From: JARICQ01 sp964527205
Lineage (GTDB): Bacteria > Bacillota > Clostridia > Tissierellales > Tissierellaceae
Reading direction: 5' to 3'
Assembly: GCA_964527205.1 (NCBI GenBank)
Contig: CAZGQG010000012.1
Coordinates: forward strand, 1 to 48,319
DNA length: 48,319 nucleotides
Shown: positions 33,409-42,159 of the stretch, piece after piece
Layout: each line of letters starts with the position of its first letter
Numbering within the stretch: the stretch's first letter is position 1
Notes under the pieces: generated by a model
Databases searched by the model: none
Told to the model about the DNA's origin: nothing
The model's input: the letters and a program-made list of their open reading frames with translations, nothing else
Program-made: the position numbers and the translations under genes

Positions 33409-33603
33409 TGAGCTTGCGAAGAATCTTAGGGTCGCAAAGACAGATCCTTCTCGCTATGCTCCTCAGGATGACAAAAATGCTACGCTTCTCAGATACCATG
33501 GGATTACAAAAAACCTATGATCTTCAGGATGACAAAAACATTGTACTGAAGTGATTTATGACTAGGCCTTGATTCTTGGAGAATATAACAAATCTATGGA
33601 ATA

Positions 33604-33632
33604 TTGATATAGAAATAATGCTATGGTATAAT
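33604..33632 (+). promoter_or_regulatory. Sigma-A promoter of the mgtC-like gene
   Basis: TTGATA, 17-nt spacer, TATAAT, about 57 nt before the start codon. Confidence 0.7.
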
Positions 33633-33688
33633 AAAGTAAGGACTAGAAGAATAATAGTATATAAAAATATATATTGAGGAGTTTTCAT

Positions 33689-34435
33689 ATGATATCTTCT
33701 ATAGAAATAGTATTCAGGTTGCTTATTTCCGCAATAATGGGAGGATTAATAGGCATTGAGAGAGAGGCCAATAATAGACCCGCAGGACTTAGGACCCATG
33801 TTTTAGTTACCATAGGGTCTACTTTAATAATGCTTATTTCTATTGATGGCTTTGATTTTCTAGGACCAGATAGGATGGGAGACCCAGCAAGACTTGCTGC
33901 CCAGGTAGTAAGTGGGATAGGCTTCCTAGGTGCAGGAACTATAATGAGAACAGGTAATAGTATAAGTGGACTTACTACAGCCGCAAGCCTTTGGGTTTGT
34001 GCAGGTATTGGCTTGGGGGTAGGTGCTGGATACTATTTAGGATCTATTATAACGGGGGTAATTGTTTTACTTACCCTGATGACCTTAAGGCATTTTGAAA
34101 GAAAATTAATTAGAAGAAAATATACAACTGTGGAAGTTCTTGCTGTGAATAGGCCAAGAATCATTGGAGAAATTGGAGTAGTCTTTGGCAACCACAATAT
34201 ATCAATAAAAGATATAAGAATATTAAATGATGGGCCTAGGGATGAGGAAGGAGAAAACAAATTAATGGAAATTAATTTTGTTGTAAAGCTTCCTAGTTCC
34301 TACGATACATACAACTTATATAGGGAATTATATGATATATCTGGAATTATAGACATTAGACATAAGGGTGAGCGGATTAGAGCAGATAACAAGACAAATA
34401 TTGATGATTATTTAAAAAATAATGATGACTACTAA
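33689..34435 (+). CDS. MgtC/SapB family membrane protein
   Basis: 248 aa. The N-terminal half has four to five membrane helices with the MgtC signature: MGGLIGIEREANNRPAGLRTH, VVSGIGFLGAGTIMR, and LTTAASLWVCAGIGLGVG. A C-terminal cytoplasmic ACT-like domain follows (about 155-235). MgtC proteins affect magnesium and phosphate homeostasis and membrane potential; they are not Mg pumps. ATG 33689 with TGAGGAG upstream is preferred over an in-frame TTG at 33674. Confidence 0.92.
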   Translation: MISSIEIVFRLLISAIMGGLIGIEREANNRPAGLRTHVLVTIGSTLIMLISIDGFDFLGPDRMGDPARLAAQVVSGIGFLGAGTIMRTGNSISGLTTAASLWVCAGIGLGVGAGYYLGSIITGVIVLLTLMTLRHFERKLIRRKYTTVEVLAVNRPRIIGEIGVVFGNHNISIKDIRILNDGPRDEEGENKLMEINFVVKLPSSYDTYNLYRELYDISGIIDIRHKGERIRADNKTNIDDYLKNNDDY

Positions 34436-34523
34436 TAGCTTTAGAATAAAATCTTAGGGTAAGATATGATATACAAAGTTTTTAATATATGATATCCTAG
34501 GAAGGAATATAAGGAGAAGGTAT

Positions 34524-35153
34524 ATGAAGCAATATGGATTATTAATAGGATTAATTTTAATAGCAAGTTTTTTATTGCTTGCTTGTAAAGATGAAAAACC
34601 AGAAGAAATAATATTAAATGAAGAAAATGGAGGAGAAGAAATGAATTCAGCACAATTAAGAAGTCCAGAATCAGGAGAAGAATATGCAATAATAAAGACA
34701 AACCATGGGGATATAAAGATTGTATTTTTCCAAGAGATAGCGCCAAAGGCAGTTGAAAACTTTAAGACCCATGCAAAAAATGGATATTACGATGGGGTTA
34801 GTTTTCATAGGGTAATAAAGGACTTTATGATTCAAGGTGGAGATCCAGAGGGTACAGGTAGGGGTGGAGAAAGTATTTGGGGAAGTTCCTTTGAAGATGA
34901 ATTCCATCCAGACTATAAAAACATTAAAGGCTCCCTGTCCATGGCAAATGCAGGACCTAATACCAATGGAAGCCAGTTCTTTATAGTTCAGTTAGAAGGT
35001 GGAACTCCTTGGTTAGACGGCAATCACACTGTATTTGGACATGTTTTTGAAGGTTTAGATATAGTGGATAAGATTGCAGAGGTTGAAGTTGGTAGAGGAG
35101 ATATGCCAGTAGAACCAGTAATAATGGAAACTATAGAAATACTAGAATACTAA
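34524..35153 (+). CDS. Cyclophilin-type peptidyl-prolyl isomerase lipoprotein
   Basis: 209 aa. A signal peptide with lipobox LLAC (Cys21) and a Glu-rich linker precede a cyclophilin domain (about 50-209). Typical residues are seen: FHRVIKDFMIQGGDPEGTG, GSLSMANAGPNTNGSQFFI and WLDGNHTVFGHV. It should act outside the membrane, assisting folding of exported proteins by proline isomerisation. RBS AAGGAGAAGG. A very strong terminator follows. Confidence 0.95.
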   Translation: MKQYGLLIGLILIASFLLLACKDEKPEEIILNEENGGEEMNSAQLRSPESGEEYAIIKTNHGDIKIVFFQEIAPKAVENFKTHAKNGYYDGVSFHRVIKDFMIQGGDPEGTGRGGESIWGSSFEDEFHPDYKNIKGSLSMANAGPNTNGSQFFIVQLEGGTPWLDGNHTVFGHVFEGLDIVDKIAEVEVGRGDMPVEPVIMETIEILEY

Positions 35154-35159
35154 TAAAGA

Positions 35160-35205
35160 AAATTAGATAAGGCTGAGATCCTATGATTTCAGCCTTATCT
35201 AATTT
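35160..35205 (+). terminator. Terminator after the cyclophilin gene
   Basis: A 17-bp perfect stem (AAATTAGATAAGGCTGA and its complement ending at 35205) with a 12-nt loop; T-rich tail. Confidence 0.9.
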
Positions 35206-35230
35206 TATCTAATAATATGGGAAGATATTT

Positions 35231-35259
35231 TTGTTAAGCTAGTATAAAAATGATATAAT
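35231..35259 (+). promoter_or_regulatory. Sigma-A promoter upstream of tdk
   Basis: TTGTTA, 17-nt spacer, TATAAT, 32 nt before the tdk start. Confidence 0.7.
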
Positions 35260-35291
35260 AGATAAGTAAAAATTATTAGGGAGTGATTTAA

Positions 35292-35852
35292 TTGCATCAA
35301 TATAAAGGCAAGCTTATAGTTCACACTGGTTCCATGTTTTCAGGAAAGACCTCAAGCTTAGAAAAAGATGTAAAGAGATTTAATATAGCAGGCTATAAAA
35401 CCGTTGCATTTAAACCTGCATTGGATACAAGGAGCAAGGAATGCAAAATAACTACCCATGACAATACCTTTATTAATGCGGTTTGGATAAATAATATTGA
35501 TGAAATTAATAAATATTGTAGGGAGCATGAGTTAGATGTAATAGCAATAGACGAAGTCCAATTTTTGCAAGGAGACATAGATGAGATATTAAAGTCTATC
35601 AATAATTTCCTGGCAAAAAATATAACTGTTATCTTGGCTGGACTGGATATGGATTTTGAAGGAGAGGCCTTTGAAATAGTAAAAGAAGTAATGCCCATAT
35701 CAGATTATCTCTATAAACACCATGCAGTTTGCGTACAATGTGGTACAGATGCCTGGGTAAGTCATAGAAAAACAGAAGATACAGAGAGAATAGTAATAGG
35801 GGCTTTGGAAGAATATGAACCCCTATGTAGGAAATGTTATTTAAGTTTATAA
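35292..35852 (+). CDS. tdk: Thymidine kinase (type II)
   Basis: 186 aa; phosphorylates thymidine for dTTP salvage. P-loop GSMFSGKTSSL, Walker B/catalytic AIDEVQFL, AGLDMDFEGEAF, the lasso region around PISDYLYKHHAVC, and a zinc site of two cysteine pairs (CVQC and CRKC). TTG start at 35292 after AGGGAGTGAT. Length is normal for the bacterial type II enzyme. It probably heads a unit with nudC and the phosphoesterase gene, as spacings are 18-45 nt. Confidence 0.95.
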   Translation: MHQYKGKLIVHTGSMFSGKTSSLEKDVKRFNIAGYKTVAFKPALDTRSKECKITTHDNTFINAVWINNIDEINKYCREHELDVIAIDEVQFLQGDIDEILKSINNFLAKNITVILAGLDMDFEGEAFEIVKEVMPISDYLYKHHAVCVQCGTDAWVSHRKTEDTERIVIGALEEYEPLCRKCYLSL

Positions 35853-35897
35853 TCAGTTAAAATAAATTAAAAGAAATATTTTAGAGGTGGGGTAATA

Positions 35898-36746
35898 TTG
35901 AGTAATAATGATAATTATATAGCATTTGAACCATCAAGATCTCCATTATACAATGATTCAAGCAGGGATAGATTTTATCTATTCAATAATGGGAATCTAT
36001 TGATTAAGTTAGATAATGAGGAATGTATTATTCCTGAGAGATATGAAATTGAGGAAGAATATATAAAGGAAATAAAGAATTTCCAAACCCTAGGAGCCTA
36101 TAAGGGCTTTAATAGTTATACTGGGGAAGTGGAGCAAGTTCCTGAAAAAGAAGGATTTGAATTTATTGAGCTAAGAGATTATTCTAGAAGGACAAGTGAG
36201 GAACTTTTTCTTGTAGCAGCAAAGGCAAGAGTTATGCACAATTATATGTTAAATAACAATAAATGTGGTGTCTGTGGTCATCCTATGGAGGATATGGAGG
36301 ATGATGAAAAAGCTAGGTATTGTCCAAGATGCAAGCATGCAGTATGGCCAACCACATCACCAGCTATAATAGTTGCAGTTACCAAGGGAGACAAGCTCTT
36401 AATGGGCCATAATGTTAATTTTCCAGAGGGAAGATATTCAGTATTGGCAGGATTTGTAGAAATGGGAGAGACCTTCGAAGATTGTGTAAGAAGAGAGGTC
36501 TTTGAAGAAACAGGGATAAAGGTTAAAAATATAAAATACTTTGGATCCCAACCCTGGCCTTTTCCAAATTCAATGATGATAGGCTTTACTGCAGAATATT
36601 TAGAAGGGGATATTGAGGTGGATGAGGTAGAGATTCTTCATGCAGACTGGTTTACAAAGGATCAGGTGAGAGAAATGCATAGGGAGTCTATAAGCATTAG
36701 TTCAAAATTAATAAATTGGTTTTTAAATAGGGAAGACATAGAATAA
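35898..36746 (+). CDS. nudC: NAD(+) diphosphatase / RNA deNADding hydrolase NudC
   Basis: 282 aa. A zinc ribbon (CGVCGHPM and CPRCKHAVWP, about 125-150) precedes the Nudix domain. The Nudix box is GETFEDCVRREVFEETGI, and the NudC-specific motif SQPWPFPNS follows about 17 residues later. It hydrolyses NAD(H) to NMN(H) and AMP, and in characterised homologues removes NAD caps from RNA. TTG start with AGAGGTGGGG upstream. Cotranscribed with the phosphoesterase gene (17 nt gap). Confidence 0.94.
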   Translation: MSNNDNYIAFEPSRSPLYNDSSRDRFYLFNNGNLLIKLDNEECIIPERYEIEEEYIKEIKNFQTLGAYKGFNSYTGEVEQVPEKEGFEFIELRDYSRRTSEELFLVAAKARVMHNYMLNNNKCGVCGHPMEDMEDDEKARYCPRCKHAVWPTTSPAIIVAVTKGDKLLMGHNVNFPEGRYSVLAGFVEMGETFEDCVRREVFEETGIKVKNIKYFGSQPWPFPNSMMIGFTAEYLEGDIEVDEVEILHADWFTKDQVREMHRESISISSKLINWFLNREDIE

Positions 36747-36763
36747 GTTAAGGAGAGAGTATC

Positions 36764-37465
36764 TTGATTTATGTAACTAGTGACATACACGGAAGACTTG
36801 ATAGACTTAAAAAATTAATAGATCTTATAGAACTTTCAGCAGAAGACAAATTATATATTATTGGAGATTTGGTAGACAGGGGAGATCAACCTATAGAAGT
36901 AGTTGAATTTGTAATGGATCATCCTAATATAGAGGTGATTATGGGTAACCATGATGAGATGATGCTTCATTCCTTAAAGTATAAGGATGAGGTTCAGATT
37001 GAAAGATGGGGAAGGAATGGATGCCAGCCTACAATAAAAGGATTTGAAAAAAGAGATAAGAAATCCCAGGAAAAAATACTTTCCTATATTGAAAGTCTGC
37101 CTTACTATAAGATCCTGGATAATAAGTACCTACTTGTTCATGCTGGTTTTGAAGGGGAGAGACTAAGGGATAGGATGAAAAGCTTGACCTTGGACCAGGC
37201 CCTAGAAGAGCAGAAAGATAGATTAGTATGGGTAAGGCATGATTTTATAGAACATAAGGCTCTAGATAATTTGATCACAATATTTGGACATACAGGAAGG
37301 CCCTATATAGACAAGATACTAGGTCAAGAAGCCAAGAGACCCTATAAAATATGGTTTGATAGAGAACATGGAGATAAGATAGGCATAGATACATGGAACT
37401 GCAATGAGAAAGGTCGTATGGCCTGTTTAAGATTAGATGATATGAAGGAATTTTATATAGAATAG
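36764..37465 (+). CDS. Metallophosphoesterase of the PPP/diadenosine tetraphosphatase type
   Basis: 233 aa, with the metal-binding motifs SDIHGRLD (9-13 region), GDLVDRGD and GNHDEMM in order, then HAGFEGE and FGHTG histidines. This is the PPP-like family that includes PrpE, ApaH-like hydrolases and bacterial Ser/Thr phosphatases. The order HG...GDLVDRG...GNHD with a short length suits PrpE/PphA types. Substrate cannot be fixed; context with NudC suggests dinucleotide turnover. TTG start after AAGGAGAG. Confidence 0.85.
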   Translation: MIYVTSDIHGRLDRLKKLIDLIELSAEDKLYIIGDLVDRGDQPIEVVEFVMDHPNIEVIMGNHDEMMLHSLKYKDEVQIERWGRNGCQPTIKGFEKRDKKSQEKILSYIESLPYYKILDNKYLLVHAGFEGERLRDRMKSLTLDQALEEQKDRLVWVRHDFIEHKALDNLITIFGHTGRPYIDKILGQEAKRPYKIWFDREHGDKIGIDTWNCNEKGRMACLRLDDMKEFYIE

Positions 37466-37466
37466 A

Positions 37467-37506
37467 AAAAGCTAGAATTACAGGTTTTATTGTAATTCTA
37501 GCTTTT
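37467..37506. terminator. Bidirectional terminator between phosphoesterase gene and rodA
   Basis: A 16-bp perfect stem (AAAAGCTAGAATTACA and complement) with an 8-nt loop and T/A runs on both sides. Confidence 0.9.
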
Positions 37507-37530
37507 ATTTTTTTAATACAAGACTTAAAA

Positions 37531-38637
37531 TTAAAAACTTAACTCTTCCTTATAGACAGAAACACTTAGGATTATTCCAATGCAAACAAGATTAGTAAGC
37601 TGGAAGGTACCTCCATAACTCATGAAGGGAAGAGGTATGCCTGTGATTGGCATCAAGCCAATGGTCATTCCTATATTTTCAAAGATATGGAAAAAGAACA
37701 TTGCAAAGAATCCTGTAATCATAAGGGAACCAAATAAATCCTTGGACCTTCTTGCTATCCTTACAAATCTCGATAAGAGGACAAAGTACAGAAACAAAAG
37801 TCCAGCTCCACCAATAAAGCCAAGTTCCTCAACCAGTACTGCAAATATATAATCCGTTTCCTTGGCGGGTATGTAATTAAACTGAGTATAGACTCCTTGA
37901 AAAAGACCTCTACCAAAGGTCTTCCCTGAACCTATGGCAATCTTACCCTGCATTGCTTGATATCCTGTATCGGAAACATCTCTTTCTGGATCTAAAAAGT
38001 TAAATATACGGTCCTTTTGATAGGTGTCAAGCCTAAACCAAAGAAGGGGTAGACTTAGCAACCCAATTCCAAGAGCATATAAAAAATACTTGAACTTCAC
38101 CCCTGCAATAAAGAGCATGGCAGCTATAAAAAATACAAAAACCATGGCAGTACCAGCATCAGGCTGTAGAAGTATAAGCACTACTGGTAAGAGGGCAAAG
38201 GCCAATATCTTTAGAAGTGTGAAAGGTTCATTAATAGTTTCCTTGTTATTATCTATAAATTTTGACAGAGATATAATTAAGCCAATCTTTACAAATTCAG
38301 AGGGCTGAAATACTACAGGGCCAATCTCTAACCATGAGTCTGCACCCCATTGTTCAGCTCCAAAGCCCCAGATCCAGGTAGCTATTAGGAGCAGGATAGA
38401 AAAAGCATAGATAGGTATGTACATCTTCCCAAGAAATTGATAGTCAATTATAACTAAGAATATAAGGAAGAAAAACCCTATACCAGTAGCTATTCCCTGA
38501 GTCCGAACATAGCTAAGATTGTCAAAGCTTAGGGTTGCACTAAAAATTGTAACAATCCCATATATACAAAGTAATATAGTAGTGATTAGTAAGATATAAT
38601 CAAATTGTTTAAAGTTCTTTTTATTTGAATTTAACAA
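37531..38637 (-). CDS. rodA: Peptidoglycan glycosyltransferase RodA (FtsW/RodA/SpoVE family)
   Basis: 368 aa, about ten membrane helices. The SEDS hallmark segments are present: GPVVFQPSEFVKIGLI, LQPDAGTAMVF, the long loop YQAMQGKIAIGSGKTFGRGLF, FIPAKE-like YIPAKETDYIFAVLVEELGFIG and GIPLPFMSYGG near the C-terminus. It polymerises lipid II for cell elongation. RodA is preferred over FtsW by size and the short N-terminus. TTG start at 38637 with AGAAAGGAAG upstream on the minus strand. It stands alone, without mreBCD or a PBP2 gene. Confidence 0.93.
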   Translation of the reverse strand: MLNSNKKNFKQFDYILLITTILLCIYGIVTIFSATLSFDNLSYVRTQGIATGIGFFFLIFLVIIDYQFLGKMYIPIYAFSILLLIATWIWGFGAEQWGADSWLEIGPVVFQPSEFVKIGLIISLSKFIDNNKETINEPFTLLKILAFALLPVVLILLQPDAGTAMVFVFFIAAMLFIAGVKFKYFLYALGIGLLSLPLLWFRLDTYQKDRIFNFLDPERDVSDTGYQAMQGKIAIGSGKTFGRGLFQGVYTQFNYIPAKETDYIFAVLVEELGFIGGAGLLFLYFVLLSRFVRIARRSKDLFGSLMITGFFAMFFFHIFENIGMTIGLMPITGIPLPFMSYGGTFQLTNLVCIGIILSVSVYKEELSF

Positions 38638-38784
38638 TTAAAACTTCCTTTCTAAAATCTTAAAATTCTTATTTATTAAACATATTCAATTATAACATAT
38701 TTCCAGTCTAGTAAATAGTTAAAAACACTATAATATGATATATTAATAGTTAGAGAATAATTTTTATGCTTAGGAGGACTGGGG

Positions 38785-39822
38785 ATGAAGGATTTAAAAG
38801 ACTTTATAATAGAAAAATCAAAGGATGTAGGAATAGATATATGTAGCTTTACAGATTGCGAGTCTCTTTTAAATTTAAAAGATTATTTGAACTATAGAAT
38901 AGAAAATAATTTAAATACAAGTTTTGAAGAGGAGGATCTGGATAAAAGATTGGATCCCAAACTTACCTTAGATTCTTGCAAATCCATTATAGTCCTAGCT
39001 ATGTCATATAATATAGAACTATTAGAAAAGCCTGACTATAGACTAAGGGGGCTCTTATCAAAGTCCTCCTGGGGCATGGATTACCATAGGATATTAAATA
39101 AAAAAATAGAAGAGCTTATAGGAGAAATAAAATCCAGGATTGATTTTGAATATAAATATTTTGTAGATACAGGTCCCCTAGTAGACAGGGAGCTGGCAAA
39201 AAAATCTGGCCTAGGTTATTATGGAAAAAACGCATCAATTATAAATCCAGAGTATGGATCCTTTATATTTCTAGGTTATATACTTACAGATCTGGATATA
39301 GAAAAAGATGAAGAAATAGAAGAAGAATGTGAAGAATGTGATTTATGTATAAGGGCATGCCCCACAGGGGCTTTGGAAAGCCCCTATAGGGTAAATCCTA
39401 AAAAATGTATTTCCTATCTGACCCAAACTAAGGATGATATTCCCCTTGAACTAAGGGGGAAGATGGGTATAAAGCTTTATGGATGTGATACATGCCAAAA
39501 TGTATGTCCTAAAAACAAAGGAATAAAAAAATCCACTAACAAGGAGTTTTATCCTAGCCTTACAAAAGGCTATTTAGATATAGAAGAAATGATGACTATA
39601 TCAAATAGAGAATTTAAGAAGAAATATGGCCACATGGCAGGAAGCTGGCGGGGAAGGAAAATAATTAAAAGAAACTCAATAATAGCCCTTGGGAATATGA
39701 AGGATAGAAGAAATATAGGTCTTTTAGAAAAAGAACTAGAAGATCAAGACAGAGTAATAAGATACTATGCGGATTGGGCCCTTGGGAATATTTATTTAAC
39801 AAACTTTTCACAAGAAGAATAA
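38785..39822 (+). CDS. queG: Epoxyqueuosine reductase QueG
   Basis: 345 aa. Cobalamin-dependent enzyme for the last step of queuosine synthesis in tRNA. The N-terminal B12-binding module includes VDTGPLVDRELAKKSGLGYYGKN. Two [4Fe-4S] sites follow: CEECDLCIRACPTGAL plus KKCISYLTQ, and CDTCQNVCPKNKG. The C-terminal part holds a HEAT-like repeat (around 290-340). All cluster cysteines are kept. RBS AGGAGG-like before ATG 38785. Confidence 0.94.
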   Translation: MKDLKDFIIEKSKDVGIDICSFTDCESLLNLKDYLNYRIENNLNTSFEEEDLDKRLDPKLTLDSCKSIIVLAMSYNIELLEKPDYRLRGLLSKSSWGMDYHRILNKKIEELIGEIKSRIDFEYKYFVDTGPLVDRELAKKSGLGYYGKNASIINPEYGSFIFLGYILTDLDIEKDEEIEEECEECDLCIRACPTGALESPYRVNPKKCISYLTQTKDDIPLELRGKMGIKLYGCDTCQNVCPKNKGIKKSTNKEFYPSLTKGYLDIEEMMTISNREFKKKYGHMAGSWRGRKIIKRNSIIALGNMKDRRNIGLLEKELEDQDRVIRYYADWALGNIYLTNFSQEE

Positions 39823-39835
39823 TTTATGTTATAAT
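39807..39835 (+). promoter_or_regulatory. Promoter candidate for the KBL gene inside the queG 3' end
   Basis: TTCACA, 17-nt spacer, TATAAT. It overlaps the end of queG and lies 38 nt before the next start codon. Confidence 0.6.
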
Positions 39836-39872
39836 ATATCTGAAAGATTTTTAAATTGAAGGAGGAATATCA

Positions 39873-41063
39873 ATGTCCAATGTACATGAGTTAAAATTTT
39901 TAAAGGATCAAATTCAAGGATTAAAGGATGATGGGGTATATAGGCAATTACCTGTACTAGAAACAGCAAATCAAAGTGAAGTAATATTAAATGGGAAAAA
40001 AGTTATAAATTTATCATCAAACAACTACTTAGGATTTGCAAATCATCCAAGACTAAAAAAAGCAGCTATTGAAGCAGTTGAAAAGTATGGTGCAGGATCT
40101 GGAGCAGTAAGAACTATTATTGGAAATATGGATATTCATGAAAACCTAGAGGAATTATTAGCTGAATTCAAGAAAGATGAAAGAGCATTTTTATATCAAT
40201 CAGCTTTCAATTGTAATATTGGTACCATAGCAGCTATAACAGATGCGGATGATCTTATAATTTCAGATCAACTTAACCATGCATCAATTATAGATGGAAG
40301 TAGATTATCAAGAGCTAAAAAAGCTATTTTCCAACACTCTGATATGGATAGTTTAGAAGAGGTATTAAAAGAATCTAGAGATAAGTATAAAAACATATTA
40401 ATTATTACTGATGGGGTATTTAGTATGGATGGAGATATTGCTAAACTACCTGAGATAGTAGAATTAGCTGAAAAATATGAAGCAATGACCTATGTAGATG
40501 ACTCACATGGTTCAGGAGTACTTGGAGAAAGTGGAAGAGGAACTATAGACCACTTCGGACTTCATGGTAGGGTAGACTTTTCAATGGGTTGCCTATCAAA
40601 GGCCATAGGTGTCATAGGCGGATATGTATCAGGTACTGAGGCTATGTATGAGTGGTTAAGCCATAGAGCTAGACCATCCCTATTTAGTACTTCACTGCCA
40701 CCAGCAGCTATTGGAGCAGTAACTGAAGCTATAACCATGCTAATGGAATCAACAGAATACACAGACAAGTTATGGGAAAATGGAAACTATTGGAAGTCAA
40801 AAATTGGAGAATTAGGATACAATACAGGAAATAGTGAAACACCAATCACTCCAGTAATAATAGGAGATGAAGCAAAGACCATGGAATTTAGTAAAAAATT
40901 ATTAGAAAATGGTGTATTTGCATCAGCCATAGTATTCCCAACAGTGCCACAGGGAACTGGAAGAGTAAGATGTATGGTAACAGCAGAACACACTAAGGAG
41001 CAATTAGATAGAGCAGCTAAAGTATTTGAAAAAGTTGGCAAGGAAATGAACATACTAAAATAA
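39873..41063 (+). CDS. kbl: Glycine C-acetyltransferase / 2-amino-3-ketobutyrate CoA ligase (KBL)
   Basis: 396 aa, alpha-oxoamine synthase family. NLSSNNYLGFANHPRLKKAA, the HASIIDG motif, VDDSHGSGVLG and the PLP lysine in GCLSKAIGVIGGY (Lys243; Lys244 in E. coli KBL) are all in place. It splits 2-amino-3-ketobutyrate with CoA into glycine and acetyl-CoA, or the reverse. Family members also include AONS/BioF and 5-aminolevulinate synthase; length and motifs favour KBL. No threonine dehydrogenase is adjacent. Glycine so formed could feed the glycine reductase operon at the end of the window. Terminator downstream. Confidence 0.85.
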   Translation: MSNVHELKFLKDQIQGLKDDGVYRQLPVLETANQSEVILNGKKVINLSSNNYLGFANHPRLKKAAIEAVEKYGAGSGAVRTIIGNMDIHENLEELLAEFKKDERAFLYQSAFNCNIGTIAAITDADDLIISDQLNHASIIDGSRLSRAKKAIFQHSDMDSLEEVLKESRDKYKNILIITDGVFSMDGDIAKLPEIVELAEKYEAMTYVDDSHGSGVLGESGRGTIDHFGLHGRVDFSMGCLSKAIGVIGGYVSGTEAMYEWLSHRARPSLFSTSLPPAAIGAVTEAITMLMESTEYTDKLWENGNYWKSKIGELGYNTGNSETPITPVIIGDEAKTMEFSKKLLENGVFASAIVFPTVPQGTGRVRCMVTAEHTKEQLDRAAKVFEKVGKEMNILK

Positions 41064-41087
41064 TATAAAAAATAAAATAAAAATATA

Positions 41088-41111
41088 AATAGGGGCAAGC
41101 TTGCCCCTATT
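41088..41111 (+). terminator. Terminator after kbl
   Basis: A perfect 24-nt palindrome (half-site AATAGGGGCAAG) followed by a T-rich run. Confidence 0.88.
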
Positions 41112-41166
41112 ATTTTTTATTAAAATAGTGTAATATTAATATAAGACTAGACTAAGAGGTGGGAAA

Positions 41167-41448
41167 TTGATAATAGGAACCTGTTCTTTAAAGTTAAGAA
41201 TCTATGAATCTAACTCTTTAAAAGAAAAGAGAAGTGTAATAAAGAGCATAATCCAGAGAATTAGATCAAGATTTAATGTATCTATTGCAGAGGTTGATTT
41301 AAATGATGAATGGAAGTGGAGCATAATTGCTATGGCATGTGTTACAAAGGATAGGAGACATGCAGATCAAACAATATCAAATTTAATTAAATTTATAGAT
41401 GAAGATGGTAGGGTAGAAATAGTAGAAGAAAATATAGAAATATTGTAG
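41167..41448 (+). CDS. DUF503 (YlxP-like) protein
   Basis: 93 aa, TTG start after AGAGGTGGG. The segment SNSLKEKRSVIKSIIQRIRSRF and the NVSIAEVDLND motif define DUF503. In Bacillus the homologue YlxP is encoded in the nusA-infB-rbfA region; here it is next to nth. A small basic RNA-associated protein of unknown function. Nine nucleotides separate it from nth, so they are one operon. Confidence 0.9.
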   Translation: MIIGTCSLKLRIYESNSLKEKRSVIKSIIQRIRSRFNVSIAEVDLNDEWKWSIIAMACVTKDRRHADQTISNLIKFIDEDGRVEIVEENIEIL

Positions 41449-41456
41449 GTGATAAG

Positions 41457-42110
41457 GTGAAAAAAATACTGTCAAAAAAAGAAATTAAAGAAGTTATGGA
41501 TATACTTCTAAAAGTTTATCCTGATGCAAAAGCAGAATTAGACCATGAAAACACATTTGAATTACTTATAGCTACCATCCTATCTGCCCAGTGCACGGAT
41601 GTAAGAGTAAACAAGGTGACAAAGGATTTATTTGCTGATTTAAAAACACCAGAAGATTATTTAAGATTAACACAGGAGGAATTGGGAGAAAGAATAAGGA
41701 CCTGTGGCATGTACAATACTAAATCTAAGAATATCTTAGCTACTTGCAAACTCCTAATAGAAAAATATAAGGGAGAGGTGCCTGGAACACTAGAAGAACT
41801 TATAGAGCTTCCAGGAGTGGGAAGAAAGACTGCCAATGTTGTGCTTTCCAATGCCTTTGATGTTCCTTCTATTGCAGTAGACACCCATGTTTTTAGGGTT
41901 TCTAATAGGATTGGACTGGCAAATGCAAAGAATGTATTGGCAACAGAAAAGCAACTAATGAAGAATATAGAAAAAGATATGTGGTCAAAGGGCCATCATT
42001 TATTGATCTTTCATGGTAGGAGGATATGTAAGGCTAGGAATCCAAACTGTGAAGAGTGTCCATTAAATGAAATTTGTCTTTACTATAAAAAGGAAAACAA
42101 TAAAAAATAG
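41457..42110 (+). CDS. nth: Endonuclease III (DNA glycosylase/AP lyase)
   Basis: 217 aa. Base-excision repair of oxidised pyrimidines. HhH motif LPGVGRKTANVVL with catalytic Lys, then the catalytic Asp in VDTHVFRVSNRIGL. The C-terminal iron-sulfur loop is C-x6-C-x2-C-x5-C (CKARNPNCEECPLNEIC). GTG start with a GGTGAT site. Complete and typical. Confidence 0.96.
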   Translation: MKKILSKKEIKEVMDILLKVYPDAKAELDHENTFELLIATILSAQCTDVRVNKVTKDLFADLKTPEDYLRLTQEELGERIRTCGMYNTKSKNILATCKLLIEKYKGEVPGTLEELIELPGVGRKTANVVLSNAFDVPSIAVDTHVFRVSNRIGLANAKNVLATEKQLMKNIEKDMWSKGHHLLIFHGRRICKARNPNCEECPLNEICLYYKKENNKK

Positions 42111-42159
42111 AAGTATAGGGATTATTTAATAAATAATTAGTATGGAGGAGGGAAAGAAT

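Larger units (their letters stand above)
33165..33688. repeat. Intergenic repeat region with an assembly gap
   Basis: No gene is seen in these 524 bases. A 23-nt unit beginning TGAGCTTGCGAAGAATC occurs at 33286-33308 and again at 33409-33431, on both sides of the N run. The second copy is followed by an imperfect inverted partner (arm GAGCTTGCGAAGAATCT at 33410, arm AGATCCTTCTCGCTATGCTC at 33442), and CAGGATGACAAAAA occurs twice (33464 and 33525). This is the kind of short interspersed repeat that can collapse in an assembly. No transposase is present. Confidence 0.75.

Noticed and set aside
33222..33554. Reading frame across the second N run
   Set aside because: It runs through 100 unknown bases and a repeat; the translated flanks are the repeat itself and resemble no protein.
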